From NCBI GenBank assembly GCA_937910695.1, contig CALEMW010000190.1, positions 1 through 64,000 on the forward strand: a stretch of 64,000 nucleotides of DNA, written 5' to 3'. The notes beneath the pieces are model-generated. The model saw only the letters and a list, made by a program, of their open reading frames with translations. It was not told the DNA's origin and did no database searches. The DNA is from an uncultured bacterium. Its GTDB lineage: Bacteria; Krumholzibacteriota; Krumholzibacteriia; LZORAL124-64-63. Positions 21,301 through 29,879 of this stretch are shown piece after piece. Position 1 is the first letter of the stretch, and each line of letters opens with the position of its first letter. A program made the translations under genes and the position numbers.

Positions 21301-21417
21301 GGGGAACAGCTCCAGGGCCAGCCGCTCGTAGGCAACGATGCCGAAGGCGACCACCGCGAGGCAGGCCATCACCACGCTCACGCGGCGGCGGACGGCGAGA
21401 TCGACCAGCGAACGCAT
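18310..21417 (-). CDS. RND-family efflux permease, first pump of the operon
   Basis: 1035 aa from ATG 21417, sharing one base with the adaptor stop (TGATG). RND topology with TM1 at about 12-30 and the signature region F-P-D-I-T-Y-P-S-I-T-V after it. TM4 has G-M-L-V-D-N-S-I-V-V-L-E and TM10 G-I-V-V-N-N-A-I-V-L-I-D, the form common in environmental HAE-type pumps. It is a paralogue of the next gene, not a copy, so a heteromeric pump like MdtBC is possible. Confidence 0.93.
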   Translation of the reverse strand: MRSLVDLAVRRRVSVVMACLAVVAFGIVAYERLALELFPDITYPSITVQTEFPDTAPQEVENLLTRPVEEAVGVLRGLQTIHSVSRPGISEVTLEFEWGSDMDMLSMEVREKLDRLILPVEATDPVVLRFDPSLDPIVRLALSGNQDLTTLRRLADKQIKQDFETLKGVAAAQIKGGLEEEIQIDLDQSRLAALGLTLDQVQQVVGVSNVNLPGGALRGRDSQFLIRTVNEFDDVEEIANLILRRDASGLVRLGDVAEVTWGSKEREEITRVNGRESVEISLYKEGDANTVTVAKALRGRLAEWQDGKLPPGVELTVLFDQSHFIQQAVDEVRNAALIGGVLAIMVLLFFLRDLRSTLIIATSIPISVIATFIAMYKMDISLNIMSLGGLTLGIGMLVDNSIVVLESIFRRRQAGASLFRSAVDGTSEVGAAVIASTLTTVAVFLPIVFVEGVAGQLFRDQALTVTFSLLASLVVAVTLIPMLSATGAPLPTPAERRRMDEEIHDDANDFSDGTTGDGETLGAMSRGYGRLLHGALGKAWLTLVIAFGLFAVSIWAVGLLGNELIPQMSEGEFFFEVNLPEGSSLAATDRTVAIMEQAAADEPAIARSYATVGSRLVSGGMSVNTKAENLGQLNLVLADRGNDELEIAVADRLRNSFRELPDLEVKFGRPSYFSLKTPIEVILFGDDLDELRSHSLEVARRLESVPGLVDIRSSLEAGNPELQVVFDRERLASLGLDMGVLSETLKNRVLGVVPTRFKEADRQIDVRIRNRESDRRSVQDVRNLVLPGPDGGSLRLMSVADVTEARGPAEIHRLQQQRAAVVSANLDGRGLGAAVADVEAALADIDGPAGVTTEIGGQNREMQQSFKSLQFAIALAIFLVYLVMAATFESFLHPFLVLFTIPLALIGVVAGLLITGTPITVIVMIGTVMLVGIVVNNAIVLIDTINRMRRAGAAKRDAVIRAGHVRLRPILMTTLTTILGLLPMAMSWGEGAELRSPLAITVAGGLLLSTLLTLVVIPAAYMIVPSRVGREGDDA

Positions 21418-22547
21418 CAGTTCGCCGCTCCGGCTGCAGCATCCTCGATGATCTTCAGGGGCGAGCCGTGCTTCAGGGAGCGCTGTCCCTTGACGACGAC
21501 CTGCTCGCCGATCGTGAGACCGGAGAGGATCTGGGCGTGATCGTCATCGGTGAAGCCCACCTCGACGACGCGGCGTTCGGCCGTCACGCCGTCATCGCCC
21601 TCGACCGTCGTGTACACCACCGACTCGCCCTTGTCGGTCAGCACGGCGGCGCGGGGCACCAGCACCGTGTCGTGACGCAGCTCGGTGACGATGCGCACCT
21701 GGGCGAAGTCGCCGGGCCGTGTGGTGGCGGGATACTCGGGCACTTCGATGGTGAGCTTGATGGTGCCGCTGGTGGGGTCGATGACCGGGCTGATGAGTGT
21801 GATGCGTCCCTGCAGCCGGTCGTTCGTGCTGTCGAGCACCAGCTCCACGGCCTGGTCGCGGCGCAGGGTGTTGAACTCGCGGCTCGGAACGTGCACGCGG
21901 GCCAGCAGCGGATCGAAGTCGGCCATCACGTACAGCGGCGTGCCCGCCGAAAGGTTCTGGCCCACGTCCACGAGGCGGCCGGTGACCCGGCCGCTGAAGG
22001 GCGCGGCCACGGTGGTGTAGGAGAGATTCAGCCGAGCCAGACCTTCGTCGGCCTCGGCGCTGGCGAGCTCGCTCTTGGCAGCCTGGAATTCCTCGTCCGA
22101 AGCCAGTTCCTCGGCGCGCATGGCCTCGAAACGCTCGAAGCGGGCCCGTAGATTGGACGTCGCGGCGGCGGCCTGTTCGGCGCGGAGACGGTACTCGTCG
22201 TTGGCGATGCGCAGCAGGGGCTCGCCTTCACGGACAAAGTCTCCTTCTTCGGCGACGATGGCGGCGACGAGGCCTGTGACCCGGGCCAGTACCTCGGCTT
22301 GCTTTTCGGCCTCGAGGGTGGCGGTTGCGTCGTAGTAGCTGGCGATGTCGCCGCTGGTCACCGCACTGGCGGCGACGGGGATGGCCTGCTGCTCGGGACC
22401 GCCTCCTGGTCGCCCGTGGGGCGGGCCGCCGGCGTGATCTTCGCCGGGAGCGGGCTGGTCGCCATCTCCGCATCCGATTGTCAGGACAAGGGACAGAATC
22501 GACAGGACGATCACCGGAGCGGTGGGGCGCATGAGCGTGCGGAACAT
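21417..22547 (-). CDS. RND periplasmic adaptor subunit (membrane fusion protein)
   Basis: 376 aa from ATG 22547 (AGGGA about 10 bp upstream; ATG 22532 is an alternative). The N-terminus looks like a lipoprotein signal ending L-T-I-G-C, a slightly atypical lipobox, followed by a Gly/Pro-rich linker. The HlyD/AcrA core follows: lipoyl-like half motif with V-L-A-R-V-T-G-L-V, a coiled-coil region (about 105-165), then A-P-F-S-G-R-V-T and the beta-barrel domain. It bridges pump and outer-membrane channel. It is the first gene of a three-gene operon with one-base or four-base overlaps, so all three should be made in stoichiometric amounts. Confidence 0.92.
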   Translation of the reverse strand: MFRTLMRPTAPVIVLSILSLVLTIGCGDGDQPAPGEDHAGGPPHGRPGGGPEQQAIPVAASAVTSGDIASYYDATATLEAEKQAEVLARVTGLVAAIVAEEGDFVREGEPLLRIANDEYRLRAEQAAAATSNLRARFERFEAMRAEELASDEEFQAAKSELASAEADEGLARLNLSYTTVAAPFSGRVTGRLVDVGQNLSAGTPLYVMADFDPLLARVHVPSREFNTLRRDQAVELVLDSTNDRLQGRITLISPVIDPTSGTIKLTIEVPEYPATTRPGDFAQVRIVTELRHDTVLVPRAAVLTDKGESVVYTTVEGDDGVTAERRVVEVGFTDDDHAQILSGLTIGEQVVVKGQRSLKHGSPLKIIEDAAAGAAN

Positions 22548-22630
22548 GGTTTCGTAGTCCCTTCTCGGGTCTTCGGACGGGGCACGACGGCCGACGGGGG
22601 CAGTCGCTTGGCAACACTAATAAATAGCGC

Positions 22631-22666
22631 AAAAAGAACGGTTCGCCCAAGGTAATCGGCGAACCG
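22631..22666 (-). terminator. Second minus-strand terminator between STAS gene and RND operon
   Basis: Read on the minus strand, a 9-bp stem (CGGTTCGCC with its complement) is followed by TTCTTTTTG. It lies 84 bp beyond the terminator at 22751-22790, so the interval between could be a small transcript. Confidence 0.75.
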
Positions 22667-22750
22667 GCCTCAAATCAACACACTGGGCGGGTAAAAAGTG
22701 TGCCGTGTGAGACGGAACTCGTGATGGATGGATTTCCTACGTCTCAACTC

Positions 22751-22790
22751 GAAAAGAATAGGGGCCCGCACCTTATGGCCCAGGCCCCTT
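22751..22790 (-). terminator. Terminator of the STAS-protein gene
   Basis: Read on the minus strand, an AGGGGCC/GGCCCCT stem is followed by TATTCTTTTC, 37 bp after the STAS stop codon at 22827. Confidence 0.8.
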
Positions 22791-22826
22791 TCCAGCAGTT
22801 GATTGCTTGTCTCGGCGGAAACAGCG

Positions 22827-23171
22827 TTATGCCGCTGTAACTGCCGCCACACCCTCGTCCAGCGAAGAATATGTGGCGAACACCTTATCCAGCTGTGACA
22901 CGAAATAGATGCCGCGGATCCGCTTGTTCGCTCCGCAGATGACCATGCTCCCATCAACGTCGTGGATGGTGCGGAAGATCGAGACAAGGATGCCCAGGCC
23001 CGTGGAGTTGATCCATCTCGCGGTCGACATATCGATGACGAACCTGCGGTAACCACTGTCCACCAGGTCGCGGATGCGGTTGTGGAAGAATTCGTAGTCG
23101 GGTCCTCCCATGACGTCGCCCGAGAGCTTGACGATGACGTGATCCTGTTGGGAGACGATTCGGTAGTTCAT
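22827..23171 (-). CDS. STAS-domain protein (anti-sigma factor antagonist type)
   Basis: 114 aa from ATG 23171, which has a strong GGAGGA 5 bp upstream; the longer frame to 23315 lacks this. The single domain matches SpoIIAA-type STAS: V-I-V-K-L-S-G-D near the N-terminus and F-V-I-D-M-S-T...I-N-S-T-G-L-G-I-L, where the Ser of N-S-T-G-L-G is at the phosphorylation site of this family. Such proteins bind and sequester an anti-sigma factor kinase, or act in other partner-switching systems. No kinase or phosphatase partner is adjacent, so the target is unknown. Confidence 0.9.
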   Translation of the reverse strand: MNYRIVSQQDHVIVKLSGDVMGGPDYEFFHNRIRDLVDSGYRRFVIDMSTARWINSTGLGILVSIFRTIHDVDGSMVICGANKRIRGIYFVSQLDKVFATYSSLDEGVAAVTAA

Positions 23172-23272
23172 GGTCTTCCTCCTCGGGTTGGGGTTGTAGG
23201 GGACCGATGACCAGGTCTCTACGCAGAAACGAATGTGATGTTCTCTCTCAATGATGCTGAGCTGAGAAAGGA

Positions 23273-23307
23273 CAAAAGGAAGCCCGGACCTTTCGGCCCG
23301 GGCCTCC
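23273..23307 (-). terminator. Terminator of the secreted-protein gene at 23328
   Basis: Read on the minus strand, an AGGCCCGG...CCGGGCT stem with loop around CCGAAAGG is followed by TCCTTTTGT. It lies 20 bp after the stop codon at 23328. Confidence 0.85.
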
Positions 23308-23327
23308 TCATCCATTCCGTCAGATGT

Positions 23328-24398
23328 CTACCGGAACTGAGTCTTCAACTGACTCCAGGTCGAGTCTTCGTTGGGAACGGTGTTGTAGGAGTTGCCGCCC
23401 ACCTTCATGTAGTACCGGAATTCGGTGACCGGACCCGTGAAGGTCGGGGGACCGACCCAGAGCAGGTACTGGTCGCCGGCGTTCACGGCCATGGTGATCG
23501 TGGTCTCGGTGCAGGGAGCCGTAAGGGCGCTGTCGATGACCAGGATGTTCGCGCAGTCGGTATTCAGCACGTACATCTGCACGGGGAGCTCGCTGGTAAC
23601 GGTGAACTCCATCATGCCGGTCGTGGCGGCCGTGAACCTGTACCAGTCCGTGTCGCGCGTGTCGCTGCCGAGGTTGGTGTACCAGCCGCTGCGGGCGCAC
23701 AGCCAGGCGTAACCGTGGTCGGGGTTGCCGGGCTCGACGTTGATCCAGTCGATGGCCTGGAACACGTTGGGATCGCTGTTGCAGCCGCCGTTGGTGGTGT
23801 CGACGTAGTCGGGGCCGAGGTGCGGTTCGCCTTCGAGCACCGCGTCGGCGGGGCAGTCCACGACGCACACTTCGAACTCGTCCACGTTCAGGACGTAGTC
23901 CCCGCAGTCCCCGCCGTAGCCGTCGATCACGATGTAGTAGGTCTGACCGCCGGTGAGCGTGGCCTCGAGGTAGGACACGTAGGTGCCGCAGGTGGCGTCG
24001 AAGTAGAAGTCGTCATTGCAGGCGACCGTCATCATTCCGGCGTCGTACACATAGGTCTTGGTGTCGTACCCGGATCCGCAGAGGTCCACGGTGATCACCG
24101 TGTTGCCGGTCGGTGTGAACATGTAGACGACGTCCGGCGACGTCGAACCGGTGTAAGTGCACGCCTCGTCGTAGTCGTCGAGGTTGTCGCAGGTGTTGCC
24201 GGTGTCAGCGAAGGGAAGGGCGCCGATGGGGAAGGCCGTACCGATGTTCTCGCCACCCTCGCGGTTGTCGGGGGTCCCGGTGTTGCTCAAGTCGGGTGCT
24301 CCCCGCTTGATAGGCGTTTGGCGCGAATTCGATAGGTCCACAGCAAGCGCGGTGCTGGCGATGGCCAGCAGCATCAGGATGACGATGACTTTTCTCAT
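23328..24398 (-). CDS. Secreted Cys-containing protein with C-terminal WSxLK tail
   Basis: 356 aa from ATG 24398, which starts a clear signal peptide (M-R-K-V-I-V-I-L-M-L-L..., cleavage near A-L-A-V); the longer frame to 24482 would precede it. The mature part has two beta-rich pre-peptidase (PPC)-like units, each with repeated Cys and Y-V-Y-D/Y-I-V-I-D-type strands (about 80-180 and 235-330). The protein ends S-T-W-S-Q-L-K-T-Q-F-R. The same kind of tail closes two other secreted proteins of this window (54232-55553), with no membrane helix, so it may be a sorting signal. No catalytic motif was found. Confidence 0.85.
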   Translation of the reverse strand: MRKVIVILMLLAIASTALAVDLSNSRQTPIKRGAPDLSNTGTPDNREGGENIGTAFPIGALPFADTGNTCDNLDDYDEACTYTGSTSPDVVYMFTPTGNTVITVDLCGSGYDTKTYVYDAGMMTVACNDDFYFDATCGTYVSYLEATLTGGQTYYIVIDGYGGDCGDYVLNVDEFEVCVVDCPADAVLEGEPHLGPDYVDTTNGGCNSDPNVFQAIDWINVEPGNPDHGYAWLCARSGWYTNLGSDTRDTDWYRFTAATTGMMEFTVTSELPVQMYVLNTDCANILVIDSALTAPCTETTITMAVNAGDQYLLWVGPPTFTGPVTEFRYYMKVGGNSYNTVPNEDSTWSQLKTQFR

Positions 24399-24704
24399 GG
24401 TACCCCCCAAAGGATAGGCTGAACGCGAGCGGGCGGGTCGCCCGGTCGTCAATGCCGAGGAGGATCTGATTGTGGGCGTCAATCAAGAAGAGCGGTCAAT
24501 AATGTCGGGAGGAAAAACCTCGTGACCAAGGACCGCAGGGCTCCTCGACAATTCGGATGATATCACTTTTCTCTGTATATATGTGAACATGAAATGATGG
24601 AATCATTATCAGATGATAAAAATGATATATTCACAGAGAACTTATGGTTTCAAGGCTATATTCGGCTCTTGTGCCATCGGGGGCTCCGGCTGAATCCCTT
24701 GAGA
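24399..24704. promoter_or_regulatory. AT-rich intergenic region upstream of the secreted-protein gene
   Basis: 306 bp with no credible gene. It is clearly AT-rich from 24545 to 24665, unlike the rest of the window, and contains small inverted repeats such as TCTCTGT...ACAGAGA (about 24571 to 24642) and ATCAT/ATGAT. It probably carries the promoter for the gene starting at 24398 (minus strand); no exact promoter is claimed. Confidence 0.4.
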
Positions 24705-26225
24705 TTATCGATTCGAGACTCCCAACCGTTCGTTCAGCCATTCTTCTACCAGCAACAGGAATTCCGGCGCCAGAGTCTCTTCGATCAGCCCGTACTCCAC
24801 GATGCCCCCCGTCTCACAATGCTGAAACAGATGGTTCAGTCCTTGTATCACGACCGTCGTCACGTCCTGGTTACCGCCGGCCGAGAGCGCCGCGGCGATG
24901 GCGGGTATGTTCTGATCCGGGTCCACCTGGAGATCCCTGGCGCCGTTGACCGCCAGCACCGGGCATGTCACTCGGCTCAGAGTCGGTGCAGGGTCGTGGC
25001 GCAGGAACCAGCGCATCCAGAGGCTTCCGACCTGCCGTTGGATCGCCTTCTTGTAATCGTCGACGGACCCGACGGCCTGTTGCTCCTGTGCGGAGAGGGC
25101 TTCATAACTGCTCTCGCAGTGGGCGTCGAGGCGTGCGGACATTTCGGACGGCTCCATGTCAGCACCCACGACGTCGAGCAAGGCTGCCTGTCGCTCCTGT
25201 TGGATCGCGATCATGGCAGGGGGCACGCCCTCGGCTTCGAGCAGAAGCCTCAGCTGGAGATCGAGAACCTTCCGACCGTCGACGCCCGGGCCCGCCATCA
25301 GGACGATGCCGGCGACTTCGCCGGCGCTGGCGGCGACCATCGGTGCGATCAGGCCGCCTTCGCTGTGGCCGAGCAGGGCCACACGGGTCGGGTCGATTTT
25401 GTCGTGTTGCTGCAGGAAGAGGAAGCCGGCCGCGGCGTCGGTGGCGAAATCGGCCGTGGTCGCGAGGTGGAAATTGCCGGTGCTTTCACCGACACCTCGG
25501 TCGTCGACGCGCAGGACGGCGAGGCCGTGGCGACTCAGGTGATCCGCGAGCACCCAGAAGGGTTTGTGCTGCATGATGGTCTCATCGCGGTCCTGGGCAC
25601 CGGAGCCGGTGATCAGCAGCACGGCGGGATGGGGGCCGTCGCCGGGCGGCAGGGTCAGGGTGCCGCGCAGGGTGATCCGTGAGGCTTCGTCATCGGACGC
25701 GGTCGGGCTGAGGGTCGCGGCGGCGTCGAGGGGATCGAACGAGAAGGCGACGTTCTCGACGGCGTAGGGGAACGGGCCCCGGGGCGTCTGCGGACGTTTC
25801 AGGGTCGGTTCCTCGTCCGTGCGCTCGAACGTCAGCGGGAGAGGGACCCCCTGGAGCCAGGAGCCTTCGATGTGGTCGTCGTCGATGAAGACACCGGAGT
25901 AGGAGGCGCCGATGGCCTGCATCGCGAAGCTCACCTCGGCTCCGTCGACGGTCAGGGTGTCGACCGTCATGCCGTATGCCCCCTGATCGATGCTGTCGAT
26001 GGTGGCCCCCCAGCGGCCGTCTTCGTCCTGCACCTTCAGCACCACGCGCAGCTCGATGCCGACGTCCAGGGTTCCGATCCATACGCCTGCCATGGCGGCG
26101 GTTTCATCGGCCGGTGGTTGAGGTAGCGATCCGGGGACGACTTGATCCATCGGCGCAGGCGACGTCGCGCAACCGGCGGCGAGCAGGTTCACGATAAGGA
26201 GCAGGAACGTTGCGTTACGGATCAC
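24705..26225 (-). CDS. Alpha/beta-hydrolase lipoprotein (esterase/peptidase-like)
   Basis: 506 aa from GTG 26225, chosen because GGAG lies 6 bp upstream; a TTG start 12 nt earlier would lack that. N-terminal lipoprotein signal with lipobox L-A-A-G-C at about residue 18. Residues about 45-140 form an extra beta-rich domain; the hydrolase domain follows with nucleophile Ser in G-H-S-E-G-G, the oxyanion/H-G-like L-L-I-T-G-S-G, and His in G-L-N-H-L-F. The fold is that of serine-type hydrolases acting on esters or peptides; the substrate is unknown. As a lipoprotein it is likely periplasmic or outer-membrane anchored. Confidence 0.9.
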   Translation of the reverse strand: MIRNATFLLLIVNLLAAGCATSPAPMDQVVPGSLPQPPADETAAMAGVWIGTLDVGIELRVVLKVQDEDGRWGATIDSIDQGAYGMTVDTLTVDGAEVSFAMQAIGASYSGVFIDDDHIEGSWLQGVPLPLTFERTDEEPTLKRPQTPRGPFPYAVENVAFSFDPLDAAATLSPTASDDEASRITLRGTLTLPPGDGPHPAVLLITGSGAQDRDETIMQHKPFWVLADHLSRHGLAVLRVDDRGVGESTGNFHLATTADFATDAAAGFLFLQQHDKIDPTRVALLGHSEGGLIAPMVAASAGEVAGIVLMAGPGVDGRKVLDLQLRLLLEAEGVPPAMIAIQQERQAALLDVVGADMEPSEMSARLDAHCESSYEALSAQEQQAVGSVDDYKKAIQRQVGSLWMRWFLRHDPAPTLSRVTCPVLAVNGARDLQVDPDQNIPAIAAALSAGGNQDVTTVVIQGLNHLFQHCETGGIVEYGLIEETLAPEFLLLVEEWLNERLGVSNR

Positions 26226-26374
26226 GATGATCTCCAATCACGGCGTCCCGGATCAGGCGGCTCGGAGAACGGGGATCATGCCATGATCCGACGATCCGAT
26301 CCACACCCGGAACGCGAATGGAGACAAGTGCCGCCGCCCCGGCCAGGAGCTGGTGACCCTTCGGGTCGGGCTCC

Positions 26375-29300
26375 TTATCGGACCAGCATCATCTTCGTGA
26401 TCATCAGGCGGCCGTCTCCGACCAGCCGGGCTAAGTAGACGCCTGCAGGCACGGCACGTCCCACCTCGTCGCGGCCGTTCCAGGCGATCGATCCGGTGCC
26501 TGCCGGCTGCACGCCGTCGATCAGCACGTCGATAAGGCGGCCGCCCACATCGTAGATCGCGAGGGTGATGCGCCCGCCGCCCGCCGGCACGTCGAAGCGC
26601 AGGAGCGTCGAGGGGTTGAAAGGGTTGGGGACGTTGGGGTGGAGCGCGAACATGGGCGGAGCCGACGGATTCTCGGCGCCCGTCACCGTGCCGGCACTCG
26701 CGGGACCGCTCTCGTTGCCGGCGTGGTCGAGGGTCGTGATCCGGTAGAAGACGCCGTCGGTGTCGTGGTCTGGATCCGTCCAGCCGGTTGCGATGGTCGA
26801 ATGGACGAGATTGGCGGGTGAGGGGGCGAAGGACGGGTCGGTGTCGCGGTACACGTGAAAGTACTGGAAGTCCGTCTCCGGCGCGGGATCCCAGGCGAGC
26901 AGGTTGCCGCTGCCGGTGAAGTAGGCGAGGGAGACGTTCGTCGGCACAGCGGGAGCGATGTTGTCCACCGAATGACCGCTGACGAGGGCGCTGGAGAACC
27001 AGACCGACGGCGTGGTCGTGTGCGCCGTGATGAGATAGACGGCGTCGTGGCTGCCCGTCGCGCTCGAGTCCGCTTCGGTGGTGGCTTCGAAGCGATAGGA
27101 GTCGCTCTGTGTCGCATAAGCGGATCCCATCAGGACCCAGGTGCCCGGGGGGATCGACGCGGGCGTCGCTTCGGCGGTCGAGCCGGTGATGTAGGTTCCG
27201 CCCTTGTACGCATAGGACGGAACGTCGGGCGAAGGCCATGCCGACGCGTCGGCCGTACCCGGGGAACCGGCGCGGCGGACTTCGGCGGCGAGCACGGGGT
27301 TGTCGAGGCGGCGATAAAGGTTGTAGCCGGCGACGGGCAGGGCGGTCTCGTCGGCAAAGTCGTAACCCGAGCGGCTCCAGTCGACGTAGACCCGGCCGCC
27401 CTGGTCGTCGGGGACGTCGCTGACGGCGTCGATGATCGCATTCTGGGTGACCCATTCGATCTGCATGTCCGCGACGGTGGGGTTGTTGCCGATGGTCCAC
27501 GCATGTGTGGTCCGCCAGACCAGGTCGCTGCCGGGGGCGTCGATCCGGGTCCACAGGTTGTCCGGCTCGATCGCCTGCCAGAGGACCCCGCCGTCGGCGC
27601 TGATGTCCCAAGTCACGCCGGCGGTCTGGCTGCTCGACAGGCGCACGCGCGCGATGGTCTCGGACGAGTCGTCGATGGGAAGCGACCGGCCCTCTCCGAG
27701 TTCCAGGGTCACGTCGGCCTGGAACGCCCGGACGACCTGGAGCTCACCCGTCAGGCCGCCCCACGGGTCGATGTCATTCATCGCGACGTAGGCCAGGTCG
27801 CCGGCCACGGCGACCCCGACCGGCTTGTCGCCCGGCAGGCTGATCAGACCGTGGGGTGTCGGATTCGCGGGGTCGGTCACATCGATAACGACATAGGGGC
27901 TAGAAAACGCAGCATTGAAGGAGAGATTGCCGGCGATCGTGATGTCGGTGCCGTGCACCGTGTGGCTTCCGATCAGGACGGGTACCGCGGGGTTCGCGAT
28001 GCTGATGATCAGCATGGAGGTGTATCCGGTCGCGTAGACGAGGTCGCCCTCCACCAAGACGCCCTGGGAAAGGTCGACCACCGTGTAGGTGCTGACCAGG
28101 AACGGGTTCGATGGATCGCTGATGTCGAGGACCTGGATGCCGACGCCGAGGTTCGCCACGATGGCGAGGTCGCCGGAGATCGCCACGCCCATGATGTTGC
28201 TTCCCGATGGGAAGGTACCGATGTGGTTCGGGTTCAGCGGATCGCTGATGCTGATGACCTGGAGATCCCCGTCTGCCACGTAGGCCAGGTCCCCGGCCAC
28301 GGCGACCCTGGCGGCGTTTCCGGAGGTTCCGATGGAAGCTGCGAGCCTGGGGTTCTGGGGGTTGGAGATGTCGATGATCTGGAGCCCCGCTTCCCAGGCA
28401 GCCACCAGGGCCAGATCACCGGACACCACGACATGGAAGGGACTGCCCGGCGTATTGCAGTTGCCGATGACGACCGGGGCTGCAGGATCGCTGATGTCGA
28501 CGATGTCGATGCCGGCCCAGTCCACCGCGACGACGGCAAGGTCGCCGGCGATCGCCACACTCGTCGCCCGGCCCGTCAGCCCGGTCCTGGACACCAGCGA
28601 CGGAACCGCAGGAACCGCGAATTCGACGACCTTGAGGCCGGCCGTGAAGTCGGCCACAAACGCGAAGTTTCCCGCCACGGCCACGCCGAGGGCGATATCC
28701 GGCATGGCCAGCGTCTCGAGAAGGGATGGTGAGGCGGGATCGCTGATGTCGATGACCTGGAGGCCCGCACCGTAATCCGCGACGAAGGCGCGGTCGCCGT
28801 TCACCGCGACACCCTTGGCGCTTCCAGGAGTGTCGAAGGTACCGACGAGGGTCGGGGTCGCAGGATCGGTGATGTCGATGATCTGGAGCCCGGAACCGAA
28901 GTCCGCGACATACGCGAGGTTGCCGTCCACCGCGATGCTCTGGGCGAATCCAGGCGTGTTGTAGGAGCCGACGAAGGCTGGAGCCGCCGGATTGGTGATG
29001 TCGATGATCTGGAGTCCCGAGACCTCGACCGCGACGAAGGCGAGGTCGCCATCGACGACAACGTCCTTGGCGCCCACACCCGTATTGTAGGTGGCGACCA
29101 GGCCCGGACTCGCCGGATTGGCGATGTCGATGATCAGCAGACTCGAGGCGTAGTCGGTCACGAAGGCGAGATCGCCGGCCACGACGACGGCGGTGGCCTG
29201 CCCCGATGTGGGGTAGCTGCCGACCAGGAACGGGTTGGCGGGATCTTCGATGTCGATGATCCGCAATCCAGCGTAAGTGTCGGCGACGAAGGCCAGATCG

Positions 29301-29671
29301 CCCGACACCGCGACGCCCTGGCTGCGGTCGGCCGGGACGAAGCTGCCGACGAAAGCCGGGTTGGCCGGATTCGTGATGTCGATGATCTGGAGTCCCGAGG
29401 CATAGTCGGCCACGAATGCCAGGTTGCCGGCGACTTCGATGTTGTATGCCGTGCTCGGCGTGTCGTAGCCGCCGATGATCGAGGGCATGAACGGCGGAAG
29501 CATCAGCTCTCCGGCGCCCGTATCCCAGATCGCCGTCGTGTTCGCCGGGTCCATGAAGGCGGTGGTCGAGAACGTCTCGACGTATTGTTGCACGGCGGCG
29601 TCGGCGACGTCGGCCGCAAGGACCAAGGGGAGCAGCACGACGACACAAGCCCACGAAGTCCGCACGTTCAT
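26375..29671 (-). CDS. Large secreted LVIVD-repeat protein with FlgD-like tail
   Basis: 1098 aa from ATG 29671 (GGGAG 8 bp upstream, signal peptide to D-A-A); the frame extends further upstream but that part reads as noncoding. Residues about 40-640 contain fourteen repeats of about 43 aa, each with a form like (V/I)-A-V-x-G-(D/N)-L-A-F-V-A-D-x-x-x-G-L-Q-I-I-D-I-x-(N/D)-P-(A)-x-P. These match the LVIVD repeat and should build beta-propeller units. Fibronectin-like strands follow at about 830-1010, then a FlgD-like tail with V-P-N-P-F-N-P-S-T-L and P-A-G-V-Y. Surface or extracellular; function unknown. Confidence 0.9.
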   Translation of the reverse strand: MNVRTSWACVVVLLPLVLAADVADAAVQQYVETFSTTAFMDPANTTAIWDTGAGELMLPPFMPSIIGGYDTPSTAYNIEVAGNLAFVADYASGLQIIDITNPANPAFVGSFVPADRSQGVAVSGDLAFVADTYAGLRIIDIEDPANPFLVGSYPTSGQATAVVVAGDLAFVTDYASSLLIIDIANPASPGLVATYNTGVGAKDVVVDGDLAFVAVEVSGLQIIDITNPAAPAFVGSYNTPGFAQSIAVDGNLAYVADFGSGLQIIDITDPATPTLVGTFDTPGSAKGVAVNGDRAFVADYGAGLQVIDISDPASPSLLETLAMPDIALGVAVAGNFAFVADFTAGLKVVEFAVPAVPSLVSRTGLTGRATSVAIAGDLAVVAVDWAGIDIVDISDPAAPVVIGNCNTPGSPFHVVVSGDLALVAAWEAGLQIIDISNPQNPRLAASIGTSGNAARVAVAGDLAYVADGDLQVISISDPLNPNHIGTFPSGSNIMGVAISGDLAIVANLGVGIQVLDISDPSNPFLVSTYTVVDLSQGVLVEGDLVYATGYTSMLIISIANPAVPVLIGSHTVHGTDITIAGNLSFNAAFSSPYVVIDVTDPANPTPHGLISLPGDKPVGVAVAGDLAYVAMNDIDPWGGLTGELQVVRAFQADVTLELGEGRSLPIDDSSETIARVRLSSSQTAGVTWDISADGGVLWQAIEPDNLWTRIDAPGSDLVWRTTHAWTIGNNPTVADMQIEWVTQNAIIDAVSDVPDDQGGRVYVDWSRSGYDFADETALPVAGYNLYRRLDNPVLAAEVRRAGSPGTADASAWPSPDVPSYAYKGGTYITGSTAEATPASIPPGTWVLMGSAYATQSDSYRFEATTEADSSATGSHDAVYLITAHTTTPSVWFSSALVSGHSVDNIAPAVPTNVSLAYFTGSGNLLAWDPAPETDFQYFHVYRDTDPSFAPSPANLVHSTIATGWTDPDHDTDGVFYRITTLDHAGNESGPASAGTVTGAENPSAPPMFALHPNVPNPFNPSTLLRFDVPAGGGRITLAIYDVGGRLIDVLIDGVQPAGTGSIAWNGRDEVGRAVPAGVYLARLVGDGRLMITKMMLVR

Positions 29672-29879
29672 GACGCACGCTCCCGGAATGATGGTGGCTT
29701 GGTCGATGAGGTCGGCGGGCCTGCCTGGGGGCGCTGGTCGGTCGGGTCGGGGGTTCGGCCAAGTGACCAAGGATAACCGATCCCGGATAGCATAGTCAAT
29801 CGGTAGGGAATGCGCCGAAGCGAACGGTCCCGTGCCCATTGATGATGGCGAACCATCGGCGTGCCGACGTCGATGTGTC
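29672..29879. promoter_or_regulatory. Intergenic region, LVIVD gene upstream
   Basis: 208 bp between the CPBP protease stop (29880) and the LVIVD gene start (29671), both on the minus strand. It should hold the promoter of the LVIVD gene. No clear hairpin or promoter pair was identified. Confidence 0.3.
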
